DNA of 64,000 bases from Ostrinia nubilalis (taxonomy: Eukaryota; Arthropoda; Insecta; Lepidoptera; Crambidae), in the NCBI RefSeq assembly GCF_963855985.1, contig NC_087118.1, positions 10,188,501-10,252,500 on the forward strand, given 5' to 3'. Shown here in pieces: positions 52,313 to 61,479 of the stretch. Below the pieces are notes generated by a model that had not been told where the DNA came from, did no database searches, and worked only from the letters and a program-made list of their open reading frames with translations. A program made the translations under genes and the position numbers. Within the stretch, counting starts at the first letter, position 1. Each line of letters begins with the position of its first letter.

Positions 52313-53517
52313 GTATTCTAGGAATAAGTGATTTTCCTCAACACGATAACTCAATTGAAAGTTATGAAATTCATACTTATAATCCTTACAATAATAGTTT
52401 TAATGAAAATGATGAAATAAGAATTCCAATTCATCAGCAAGATATATACATATTACCATCAGCGAGTGCTATCTATATTGAAGGAGATATACAACTTTAT
52501 GATAAAGATGGTAAACATATGAAAAAAGCTATAAAACTCACTAATAACCCAGTTTTATTTCTATTCCAAGATATACGATATGAAATAAATGGTATTGAAA
52601 TAGACCGCATCAAAAATGCGGGCATAACCACTTGTATAAAATCGTATATATCAATGAATGAAGGAGAAAGCAAAGTTGCAGCTATATGGGGATGGGGTCT
52701 AAATGGAACTTCAAAGATTAATAATTGTTTTAGTGCGGTTATACCCCTTGATAAAATATTAGGATTCGCAGAAGATTATAAGAAAATTGTAATGAACTGC
52801 AAGCATGAACTTATTTTAAACAGAGGTCATAGCGTATTGAATAGCGTTATTTTGCCAGATGATGTAAATCATATTAAAATAAATATACAAAAAGTACAAT
52901 GGCGAGTTCCACATATTAAAGTTTCGGATTATGAGAAACTATCATTGCTTAAACTTCTTGAAAAGGATAAACCTATCCAAATTGCGTTTAGAAACTGGGA
53001 TTTATATGAATACCCTGTATTGCCTAAAGCAGTAAAACATTCATGGTCAGTAAAGACTACTTCACAAATAGAAAAACCTCGTTACGTTATTTTAGGCTTA
53101 CAAATAAACAGAAAGAATAGTAGGACATTGGACTGTTCAGAATTTGATCATTGTAAGTTAACAAACGTTACGTTATTTTTGAATTCACAATATTACCCCT
53201 ACGAATCTATTAATTTGAAGTTTGATGAAAATAAATATAGTATATTATACGAGATGTACACTAAATTCCGTCATTCGTATTACAACATTCCATCGGACCC
53301 ATTACTCAACCTAGATAATTTTAAAAGCAAAGCTCCCTTGTTCGTAATTGATTGCTCAAGACAAAACGATAGTTTGAAAACTGGGCCTGTAGATGTGCGA
53401 ATAGAATTTGAATGCTCAGACTATTTGCCGGCTGATACTACAGCATACTGTTTAATTATTAACGATCGTCTGATTGAATACAAGCCTCTGAGTAAAATTG
53501 TTCGAAAATTATCATGA
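52309..53517 (+). CDS. Major capsid protein (double jelly-roll)
   Basis: 402 codons, intact. The N-terminus IESYEIHTYNPYNNSFNEND and RIPIHQQDIYILPSASAIYI are typical of Polinton major capsid proteins. So are the FLFQDIRYEINGIEIDRIKN and SYISMNEGE segments, WRVPHIKVSDYEKL, and in the second jelly roll LGLQINRKN, HCKLTNVTLFLNSQYYPYE, and a C-terminal YCLIINDRLIEYKPLS. The length is in the normal range for relatives (about 400-500 residues). It would build the trimeric capsomers. ATGA overlaps bind it to genes on both sides. Confidence 0.9.
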   Translation: MSILGISDFPQHDNSIESYEIHTYNPYNNSFNENDEIRIPIHQQDIYILPSASAIYIEGDIQLYDKDGKHMKKAIKLTNNPVLFLFQDIRYEINGIEIDRIKNAGITTCIKSYISMNEGESKVAAIWGWGLNGTSKINNCFSAVIPLDKILGFAEDYKKIVMNCKHELILNRGHSVLNSVILPDDVNHIKINIQKVQWRVPHIKVSDYEKLSLLKLLEKDKPIQIAFRNWDLYEYPVLPKAVKHSWSVKTTSQIEKPRYVILGLQINRKNSRTLDCSEFDHCKLTNVTLFLNSQYYPYESINLKFDENKYSILYEMYTKFRHSYYNIPSDPLLNLDNFKSKAPLFVIDCSRQNDSLKTGPVDVRIEFECSDYLPADTTAYCLIINDRLIEYKPLSKIVRKLS

Positions 53518-53990
53518 AGATTATAGTAGATGTGCAAGGTTTTAAAACAAATGATAATAAGTTTATCCTGAAGGAAATTGCCATCTTAAACAAAAGTCAA
53601 GTACATGTTGTTCTTATAAAACCCCCGTTTCCATATTACAACTTAACCAGAACAGAGAGGAGACAAGTTAGTTGGATTGAGAGAAACAGAGCTGTTTACT
53701 GGAAAGAGGGTTTCATGCCGTACCCTCATCATGAAGATCATATCATGGAACTGTTGTCAAACAAAGAAGTTTATACTAAGGGACTAGAAAAAGTGATTTG
53801 GATAAAAGATATAACAGGAAACAGCAATGTTTATAATTTAGAAGATAAGTCTTGTCCTAGTTTACTTAATTTATATGATAAGTATAAAGAATCAAACGAT
53901 GTGTTTAATTGTATGTATCACACTAATGTATGTGCATTAAAAAATGTGTTTTGTTTACACAAATGGTGTGAAGAGAATAAATTTTTTTAA
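53514..53990 (+). CDS. Conserved 158-aa Polinton protein downstream of the capsid gene
   Basis: Starts at the ATGA overlap with the major capsid gene (53514-53517). The N-terminus IIVDVQGFKTNDNKFILKEI, then KPPFPYYNL and WIERNRAVYW are found together in many insect Polintons just after the capsid gene. The IVDVQGF strand with acidic residues recalls RNase H/exonuclease-type folds, but I cannot confirm that. An AATAAA at about 53977, inside the last codons, could serve as polyadenylation signal for the whole block. Confidence 0.72.
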   Translation: MKIIVDVQGFKTNDNKFILKEIAILNKSQVHVVLIKPPFPYYNLTRTERRQVSWIERNRAVYWKEGFMPYPHHEDHIMELLSNKEVYTKGLEKVIWIKDITGNSNVYNLEDKSCPSLLNLYDKYKESNDVFNCMYHTNVCALKNVFCLHKWCEENKFF

Positions 53991-54725
53991 ACTAATTTCT
54001 TTCTTTCCTTTTCCTACATAACTACCTACTAATGATATCAGAGATTTTTACCTATATTAAAACCTACCTAGGTATACTCATCTTCTGCACCTCATGAAAC
54101 TACCACACTGGTATATTTCAATTTATTGTTTTAAGAGTTTTACTATTAACTCTTTCTGAAAGCTAATAACTATCCTATTATCTAATGTAGTTTCCATAAC
54201 TAAGATTCAGCAGCTTCCATTACATTGTTAAAGGATACGAAATATAAATTCTTATCAAAGGATAAGATTTTTGTGAAGACAAACGTGAAGCTATGCACTA
54301 AACTCTCCATTGATCTAGTTTGATCGTTAAACATAATCAAAGTTTTAGTTTTCAGTCAAGGTGAAACGGTGACATCTCTAAATTCTGAATAATTAATATT
54401 AATTTATCATTAATTATAGCAGAAGTTTTAGTTTTCAAACTATATAATTACTCATAGTATGCATAGATCAGCTCATAGGTTCACTTAGTTGTCTTTTAAG
54501 TTTTACTATTACGTTCATTGAAAGCTTAGAACTACTAAGGTACTAGGGTATACACTAATCTAGTTTGTGAGTGTGATAATAGGGAATTGGGTTCTCTGGA
54601 TCGCGGTCGTTCAACATAATCGAAGTTTTAGTTTTCAGTCTAGGTGAATCAGTCAACTCGTTGCGCGCTTAGGAGGCGCTGTAAAGCGCCTCTCGAGAGC
54701 GCTCTATAGTTGAACGATTCACTTA

Positions 54726-55930
54726 CGGCCGAATACTGAAACGCCATTTAAATATTTGACGGCTTCTCAAATAGTTAAGCAGCTCCTAAACTTACATTTC
54801 GCATACTCAAAACAATATCTGAGCAGTTTTCAATTTTTAAGCACCTCTCAAATTAAGTTGCACTCAAACGCCACTCAAATGAATTTTCGCATACTGAAAC
54901 GCCATTCAACGCTAAGCATTACTCAAACAACTGTCAAATCGTCTTAAGCAGCTGTTAAATTTGAGAGTGCTTGCGCGGTATCTTAAATCCTATTCTTATA
55001 CCTAAATCGACCTAAATAGTGGTAAATAATGTGTGTCATCGTTATCATTTCTTTCGAGCCTCGAGGAAATACCTAGATCTAATTGCAGGAACGCAATAAG
55101 GCTGAACGCTATTGAAAAATATTATTATAATGACATGCAACCGAGCGAGGTTCCGCGTCTCTAAAGAAACGGTGTTGTTTCTGGATTCATAATTTGGAAG
55201 CTCTTTGAAACCCCTCACCAAACGCCATACAACCAGTGGACCAAATACTTATTATAACCCTACTGTTCTACGCAACGGGAAGTTATGAACGTGTACTAGG
55301 TGATATCTTCCACATCTAACAGCCAACTGTGCATCGTATAGTGCACGAAGTAACAACCAAAATAGCTGCTATGAAATCGCAATACAAACATGCCTATTTC
55401 TGAGGATTAAGGGGACATCGCATAGCAGCATTTCCAAGTTGTTGATTTGTCAATTTGATTGATGCTCTGTCAACAATGATAAATGTCAATTGTGGTTACG
55501 TTTCGGTCCACGATCGCCACATAATAGATTTCAACAATAAAAAGTATCACCTTTAAAATTATTTTTTTAATTAAATAAAAATGCAAGCATTAATTTTTTT
55601 ATATGACAAAACGAGATTTATTTATAATAGAAACTAAAAATAAACTGTTCTATGTTAAGTTGATTGAGTATATTTCCATAAAAGACAATACATAACCAAA
55701 CGATGCTGCGTGTAATGGATAAAAAACGTAAAGTTATCATTTGTGTAAATGAAAACATACTTTTTTTGGTAAATGTTGCCAGTAGGTAAACATTTGAGAG
55801 CTGCTTGGCTGATCACGGCTTCAAATCCGTTGAGTGGCGTTTGAGAATACCATTTAAAATTGAAGGATACTTAAATTTAGGAGCCCGTCAGCTGAGTGAA
55901 AGATTTGAGTAGCGTTTCAGTATTCGGCCG
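54726..55930. mobile_element. Harbinger-type non-autonomous transposon
   Basis: 1,205 bp with inverted ends CGGCCGAATACTGAAACGC, flanked by TTA (54723-54725, 55931-55933). A 3-bp TTA/TWA duplication is typical of PIF/Harbinger. Subterminal AAACGCCA(T/C)TCAAA repeats occur in both orientations. A transposase relic lies in the middle. Confidence 0.78.
55145..55400 (+). pseudogene. HARBI1-type transposase relic
   Basis: Shifting frames read RFRVSKETVLFL, LLFYATGSYERVLGDIFHI, QPTVHRIVHEVTTKIAAM. These match the start of Harbinger DDE transposases (the helix-turn-helix before the first catalytic residue). There are stops and at least two frame changes in 80 codons, and no catalytic core. It independently supports the Harbinger assignment of the surrounding element. 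Confidence 0.65.
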
Positions 55931-56005
55931 TTAGACTGAAAACTAAAACTCCGATTATGTTGAACGACCGTGAGCCAGAGAACCCAATTCCCTACTACTC
56001 ACGAT

Positions 56006-56599
56006 TTATGATTAACACTAAAGGTACTTTCGTCAGAATTATGTATTCCTAAGGCCTTAACATAATTTTCTTCTTTACAAATTTTCCAAGTTTTTGAAAC
56101 CAATAGGTACAATTACAGTGTCCTTCTGTCAATCATCACGATAAGCGCAACATATTTGCCATCTAGCTGTACGTGGGACCACTAAAAATAATTTGATAAC
56201 CTTACTGTATCTGCTATTTGAAGAGATTACGATGTTTGGATGGGTTGTCGTCAGATTCTATGACTGAATTTTGGTATTTGGACTATTCGCGGAACTAAAT
56301 TTCTTCTCCTTTTTTTTAACGTGGTTCTTAAGGCAGCATAACCAGTAGAAACTTTTAAGTCGTAAAAGACATACTTTTTTTTTTAGCACACACACCACAG
56401 CTAGTGTCTCTAACTCATAGAAGTTGTCTTTCATTGAAGATGTCTTTCCTCAGGGGTCGTCTGTCTGTGGGTCGACTAAAGTAAGTGACTGCTACAGAAC
56501 TTTGAAGACTCTCTTTATCATCAAGATCTGACTTAAATATGATTCTAGGTTATGGTCTTAAATATGATTATAAGGACTCTAGTCCTGAATAATATTGAT

Positions 56600-56634
<35 letters not shown>

Positions 56635-57338
56635 TTCATGAATAGAACGGTAGTACCAATTACACTATTCAAACAAGACGTAACAAAGCTCAGAATAACA
56701 TTTAAGTAATTAAAAACAATTTATTATTAATTATTAATTATTATTAATAATAATAAATATTATTAATTGATAATCATAGCATTGGATCAAGTTAGTCATC
56801 TATGGTTTTCTGAACCCTTTTCCCTTTTGTAATGAGATAAGTGGTAATGGTGGTATTTGCACATTCTTTTTCATCCTGACATCAAAGACTGCACGTGTAC
56901 GTCCTATCTCAGTCAGATTTATAGCAATACAATCGCGATAATTTCACAAAAGAGTATAAAGCTTATCTAACTAACCAGAACATGTCGGAACTAAGTCCGG
57001 GCTTAGTCATAATATCAGCTCTATCGAGAGTATCCATAGCTGAGAGGTCTTTTACAATTCGATTTACATGACATATTGGACATGCTCCAAAAAGCATTGA
57101 AGTAGCTATTAAAATATTTGCTTTAAGTGTTATTGGACTAGGAGACAAATTACCAAAAACGATTTCACCTTTGCCGTTGTGAATTAAAAAGGCTCTTTTA
57201 AACACCCGGTACTTGACCCCCTGTTTAATTTACATACATAACATACAAAACAAATAACTGTGACAAACAAAATTCCACGCGGAAGAACCCTCGGCGGAAA
57301 GCTATTCGCATTATAAAATATCACTTGAAAATATAGAA
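56006..57338. other. AT-rich flank right of the Polinton, no confident gene
   Basis: Contains a (TTTA)n microsatellite (56596-56637) and an adjacent TAAT-rich tract (56720-56770), probably the 3' end of an old minus-strand LINE. An 80-codon minus-strand frame (57205-56963) has a CPIC pair but no recognisable domain; I do not call it. The sequence CGCGGAAGAACCCTCGGCGG followed by AAAGCTAT near 57280-57305 resembles a decayed Helitron 3' end. Confidence 0.4.
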
Positions 57339-57388
57339 CCGCCTAAGGCGGGAATCGAACCCACGGCCTTAAGCTCGCCAGGTGTCAA
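57339..57388 (-). other. tRNA-derived fragment
   Basis: On the minus strand GGGTTCGATTCCC (57362-57350) is a perfect B box/T arm. The preceding GGCGAGCTTAAGGCCGT looks like an anticodon-variable region. The 5' half of a tRNA is absent, so it is a pseudo-tRNA or a truncated SINE head. Confidence 0.45.
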
Positions 57389-57574
57389 GTTATTTTAAAA
57401 ATTTAAATCGAAAGGCAACTGTAAACGCCAGAAACTATCCTCTGTAAAACTAGAAATTTATGTTAACTGGTATTCACTTGTGTCCGTCATTTTCGTGGCT
57501 CTCGAAAATATTCTGATCAGATATTTTATAGAATGTCAGTATTCAAAACCATGAGAAATTGCAGTTGCGTGAAG

Positions 57575-57804
57575 TTTTGACCAATAGACGTGTTGACACC
57601 GCCAGTTAATTAACGTACTTTTAAAAACTGTTAAATCAAACTCCCATAGATTTCGTATGGCACGACAAGCAAGGCCCAGCCGACTACGATTTTGACCAAT
57701 AGACGTGTTGACACCGCCAGTTAATTAACGTACTTTTAAAAACTGTTAAATCAAACTCCCATAGATTTCGTATGGCACGACAAGCAAGGCCCAGCCGACT
57801 ACGA
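57575..57804 (+). repeat. Two 115-bp tandem units directly before a LINE ORF1
   Basis: 57575-57689 and 57690-57804 appear identical by eye (TTTTGACCAATAGACGTGTT ... GCCCAGCCGACTACGA). ORF1 begins three bases later. Tandem promoter monomers in the 5' UTR are known from some LINEs; a similar role is likely here. Confidence 0.8.
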
Positions 57805-57806
57805 AT

Positions 57807-58631
57807 ATGAGCCGTAGCACGGGTGCTACGAGCGCTCGCGCAGCGAGCGATAATGATTCATCTACTAGCGCGGGAAGCACCGTACATAAGCGCAAACGAA
57901 CCAACGATGAAATGAAAGAATTCAGAGAGCAGATGTCCCTTATGTTTTCTACGTGGAAAACTGAACAGGACAACAAAATGACTGTGCTTCTAAATACGAT
58001 AAATGACATAAAGGAGCAAAACAAGGACATACGAACATCTTTATATATAGACTTTATGTCTAAAAGTTACGACGAATTACTCACTAAAATAGACAAACTG
58101 GAACTTGAACGGGGGAAAAACACTAAGTATATACAATTGTTAGAAAACAAAATATAACAAATGGAAAGGGGACAACTAGTCTCGCGTATTGAACTGCGTG
58201 GTGTCCCACGGAAGGAACTCGAGACAAAAAAGAACCTATCTACTTATGTACAAAATATTGGAAAAGCCCTCAGTATACCTATACAGCCCAATGACATACG
58301 CGATGTGTATCGCATAAACACTAAGTCCGAGAAAACCAAACCTATTATTGTGGAATTTTGCAGTGTGCTAATTAAGGAAGATATCCTAAAATCACTCAAA
58401 TCATATAACAGGAACAACAAGGAGAAATTCATTCAACCTTGTGTACCTGTATTCATCTCGGAATGCCTGACGCAACAAGCAAAAAAACTCTTCGCCTTGG
58501 CCAGGATGTTTGCGAGGGAGAACTGCTATAGATATTGCTGGACCTCATTTGGAAGAATATACCTACGTAAATCTGAAGGCGAAAAGCTCACTCGTGTGGA
58601 CACGGAGCAAGACCTGGACAAACTGAAGTGA
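57807..58631 (+). pseudogene. LINE ORF1 with coiled coil and FP25K-like domain, one stop
   Basis: ATG 57807 opens a serine/alanine-rich N-terminus, then a coiled coil (KEFREQMSLMFSTWKTEQDN ... DELLTKIDKLELERGKN). TAA at 58155 interrupts at the end of the coil, and the frame continues from 58161. The second half matches the baculovirus FP25K-like domain of insect LINE ORF1 proteins: SRIELRGVPRKE, YVQNIGKALSIPI, DIRDVYRINTK, then AKKLFALARMFARENCYRYC and SFGRIYLRKSEG. Such proteins bind LINE RNA. One base change separates it from a full ORF. Confidence 0.8.
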
Positions 58632-58990
58632 CTATGTACATTTGATTTTTCTCATGTAGGTTATGTATCTTTGTGTTACCTTATATCATTAATTAACACA
58701 TTAATTCCCAAACACGCACCTTACACACACACATTGTTAATCACCAATTGTCTTTTAATCTCTCTGCTTCTATCCAAAACCATGCTCATAAAAATTATGT
58801 ACTTCACTCAGCTCGCCCCTTTGTGCTATAGCGCTATGACAGCCACGCTGCATAGAAACATACCAATCATAAACTACAAAAAAAAATACTGTCTGTCTGA
58901 CATTCAAGTTACGTCCCTTCATTACTATGAATATTTGACCAACACTCACCCCCTGGCCCTGTTTACCATACATTTTAAAATTCGATATTG
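58632..58990 (+). other. Region between LINE ORF1 and ORF2
   Basis: A 106-codon open frame (58671-58991) has no domain and is likely fortuitous or part of a shifted ORF2 start. ORF2 homology begins near 58985. Confidence 0.35.
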
Positions 58991-59905
58991 ACTGTGACCT
59001 TATTAATAAAATTGACAACGTATCTTTCTGTCCCTCGTCAACCTGTGATCCATCCAGGGTTCGTTCTGTTCTTTGTACAAATTCATCCAATAAGAATTTA
59101 AAAATTTTAACACAAAATATCCGCAGCATCACAGCCAACATAGATAACTTCTCCACCCTGTTACACAACATTGCCGTTGATTTAGACATAATTATTCTTA
59201 CCGAATGTTGGTTGCTTAGCAATCCCATTATTCCGTATCTTGATGGGTTTTCCCATTTCTCCTCCTCTAACCCGTGTAATCAGAACGACGGAGTAGTTAT
59301 TTTTTATAATAGTACTATTCCGGGTCTTACGATTTCGGAACCTACTATTACGGATGCAAGTTGTCTACTAATAAAAATCAAGGAAGATAAAGCCATCTTA
59401 GCCATATACCGCCCCTGTGCTTTCCGCAATACCCAAAACTTTATTAGCTCAGTTAATCTTATCCTTGAATCCCTTAAGACCTACAGAAACATAATTATTA
59501 TGGGTGATATAAATATAAATATATCCCCTCATAGCACTGATCAGGACTCAGAGGAATACCTTAACATGCTAGCTTTTCATGGCCTTCTCCCTGCCCACCT
59601 CTTACCTACCCGCAATCTCGCCTGCCTGGACCATGTCATACTTAAGTCCATACTACAAACTCAGTCCCTGGTAATTGATTCCGCTGTTACAGACCACAAT
59701 GCAGTATTACTAGCAATAGATCTCGATATAAACCGCTCACCCCCTAATAGTAAAAAGATAATTAACTATCCCAACTTAATTGAAAACTTAAAATCAGTAG
59801 ACTTTTCGAAAATCTTGCAACTTTCTGACCCTAATCAAGCAGCAAATTTGTTTATTCAGACCCTTCAGACAGCCATAAATGAAAATCGTCAGTTGCGCAT
59901 GTGTC
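58985..59905 (+). pseudogene. LINE ORF2, endonuclease only (truncated)
   Basis: An open frame reads LKILTQNIRSITANIDNFS, DIIILTECWL, GVVIFYNSTIPG, LAIYRPCAFRN, IIIMGDININI, CLDHVIL and VTDHNAVLLAI. These are the ordered motifs of an APE-type LINE endonuclease, with the catalytic E, D, D and H visible. The frame ends near 59905 where an LTR-like sequence begins. The reverse transcriptase is absent. No ATG is evident at the ORF2 start. Confidence 0.8.
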
Positions 59906-60042
59906 ATATGTACATGATGGCAACACTGAAATGTCAGAATAAAAATACAGGAGTTATAGACAGCGCTTGAGTTTAATTTAATTACTTTATTTACATCTAA
60001 CAATTAGTATTAATGGTACACCGATCATTAAAATACAAAACA
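59906..60042 (+). repeat. Probable short 5' LTR of a Ty3/gypsy element
   Basis: The segment ends AAATACAAAACA and is followed at 60043 by TGGTGTCAGG, which resembles a primer-binding site (first nine bases fit leucine tRNA). The LTR start near 59906 is uncertain because no second copy is in the window. Confidence 0.4.
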
Positions 60043-60139
60043 TGGTGTCAGGTGAAAAGGATTAAACAATAAAATCCTATAGTGGAACTGTCTAAAGAGG
60101 AGTAGAATCACAGATCGCGTGGTGAAACCGGCGTGGATA

Positions 60140-60928
60140 ATGGCGACTGAAAATTCCACAAGCGTGGGATTACAACCTCCCAAGGGCTATAAAATAGAAG
60201 ATGCTGAGGGATGGAAAAAGTACAGGCAGCTTTTTGAGCTGTACCTACAAGCCACAAACTTTGAAAAAGAATCCGATGCTAAAAAGATCGCCATTTTTTT
60301 AACATGCGCGGGAGAAAATATGTTGGAAGTTTACAATGGAATGGCTAAAATTACAACATGGAAGGAGTTGATAGTACAATATGACAAATACTTTAACGGA
60401 AAAATTAACACAGTGGTGAACAGTTACAGGTTTTATAACCTTAAACAGGAGCTGGAGGAGCCGGTGGACAGATTTGTGATGAGGTTGAAAACAGCAGCAA
60501 AAAGTTGTAATTTTAAAGAAGAGGAAAGAATGGTTCGAGACATGTTAGTTATAGGCTTGAGAGATTCGAATGTTAAAGAAAGGTTATTAAGAGAAAAGGA
60601 GTTAAATCTCGACACAGCAGTGGAAATATGCAGAGCAGCGGAATACAGCAGACAAAATATGAGAGAGCTTGACGAAAAACTGCAAGAAATAAATCTTGTG
60701 AAGGAAAGAAGCTACAGAGGAACAGAAAAAAGAGAAGTCACAATGTTTGGTTGTCGAAAGTGCGGAAGGAAACATGTTCCCAGACAGTGTCCGGCATATG
60801 GGAAGCGTTGTGCAGTATGCAATATGTACAATCATTTTGCAGCAATGTGCAGGAACACAAATAAAAAAGAAGAAAGGTCACAACAACCTCAAGGAAAGTT
60901 TTACAAGAAAATAGACGGCATCAATCAA
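60140..60928 (+). pseudogene. K02A2.6-like gypsy gag, cut by a second gypsy element
   Basis: From ATG 60140 (MATENSTSVGLQPPKGY). The gag domain spans about residues 15-200 (WKKYRQLFELYLQATNFEKE, AIFLTCAGENMLEVYNGM, VMRLKTAAKSCNFKEEERMV, IGLRDSNVKERLLREKELNL). It ends with a CCHC-type pair (CRKCGRKHVPRQCPAYGKRC and CNMYNHFAAMC). The frame is intact but broken off at 60928 in DGINQ, just before the protease, where a minus-strand LTR begins. Confidence 0.82.
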
Positions 60929-61040
60929 TGCAGAAAGGACAGTGTAGCGTATTAAAACACCGGTGTTTGGCAAACAACTGATTTATTATTTGACACACAG
61001 TAGGTAGGACGATACATCAATAATTATTAAGTTACCCACA
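60929..61040 (-). repeat. 112-bp 3' LTR of a minus-strand gypsy element
   Basis: Read on the minus strand it runs TGTGGGTAACTTAATAATTA ... TTTCTGCA, with TG...CA ends. It is directly preceded by a polypurine tract (AAAAATAAGGGGAAGA, 61056-61041), the normal start of plus-strand DNA synthesis. The partner LTR is outside the window. Confidence 0.62.
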
Positions 61041-61249
61041 TCTTCCCCTTATTTTTAAAGATTAAAATAATTAGAAACTACATGTTGCTTTTAATGATAA
61101 GTAGATAAATAAACAGTACCTACCTACTTACATTACAAAATTTTAGGTAGGTAGGTGTATATCAACTAAATAACATCTATAGCCACCTATCCTTTTACAA
61201 ACATTTATCCTACTAATATTATTATTATTAATACTAATAATACTAATAT

Positions 61250-61437
61250 TATTATACATGCGAAAATCTGCATGGATGTCCGGATGTCAACATGCTTGTT
61301 ACTCTCACACGCAAAAACCACTGAACAGATTTTGATGAAACTTTACAGTAGGTATAACTCAGAATAACATATTAGACAATTTATGACGATCCGTGACAAA
61401 CCAAACCTCACGCGGGCAAAGCCGCGGGGCAAAAGCT
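61250..61437 (+). mobile_element. Helitron-like relic
   Basis: Contains ACTGAACAGATTTTGATGAA and ends CACGCGGGCAAAGCCGCGGG then CAAAAGCTATA. This is the usual 3' hairpin of lepidopteran Helitrons, but with a mutated terminal CTAG. The 5' end is not clear. Confidence 0.5.
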
Positions 61438-61479
61438 ATACGAAAGACAAAAAGTAAGTATCTAAGACAAAATATATTT

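Larger units (their letters stand above)
17861..55999 (+). mobile_element. Polinton/Maverick virus-like transposon, full length with nested insertions
   Basis: The element begins AGTAGTAGGG and ends CCCTACTACT, flanked by 6-bp duplications CACGAT (17855-17860, 56000-56005). Polintons are known to make 6-bp duplications and to start with AG or AGT. Inside are protein-primed DNA polymerase B, packaging ATPase, retroviral-type integrase with chromodomain, adenovirus-like protease, minor and major jelly-roll capsid proteins and conserved accessory genes, almost all on the plus strand. It spans 38.1 kb, of which roughly 23.6 kb is later insertions. Several genes are broken, so this copy is not autonomous. 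Confidence 0.95.
54061..55999. repeat. Right terminal inverted repeat of the Polinton
   Basis: Reverse complement of 17861-18340, extended by a 230-bp internal segment (about 54215-54445) and split by a Harbinger-type insertion (54726-55930). The extra segment contains another copy of the hairpin word (AACATAATC...AGTTTTAGTTTTCAGTC, about 54331-54358). The terminal 217-bp hairpin is 54575-54725 plus 55931-55999, allowing for the 3-bp duplication. Confidence 0.85.

Noticed and set aside
56963..57205. 80-codon minus-strand ORF with a CPIC pair
   Set aside because: There is no recognisable family and no initiation or splice context I trust.
58671..58991. 106-codon frame between LINE ORF1 and ORF2
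   Set aside because: It has no domain and sits where ORF2 should start; probably fortuitous.
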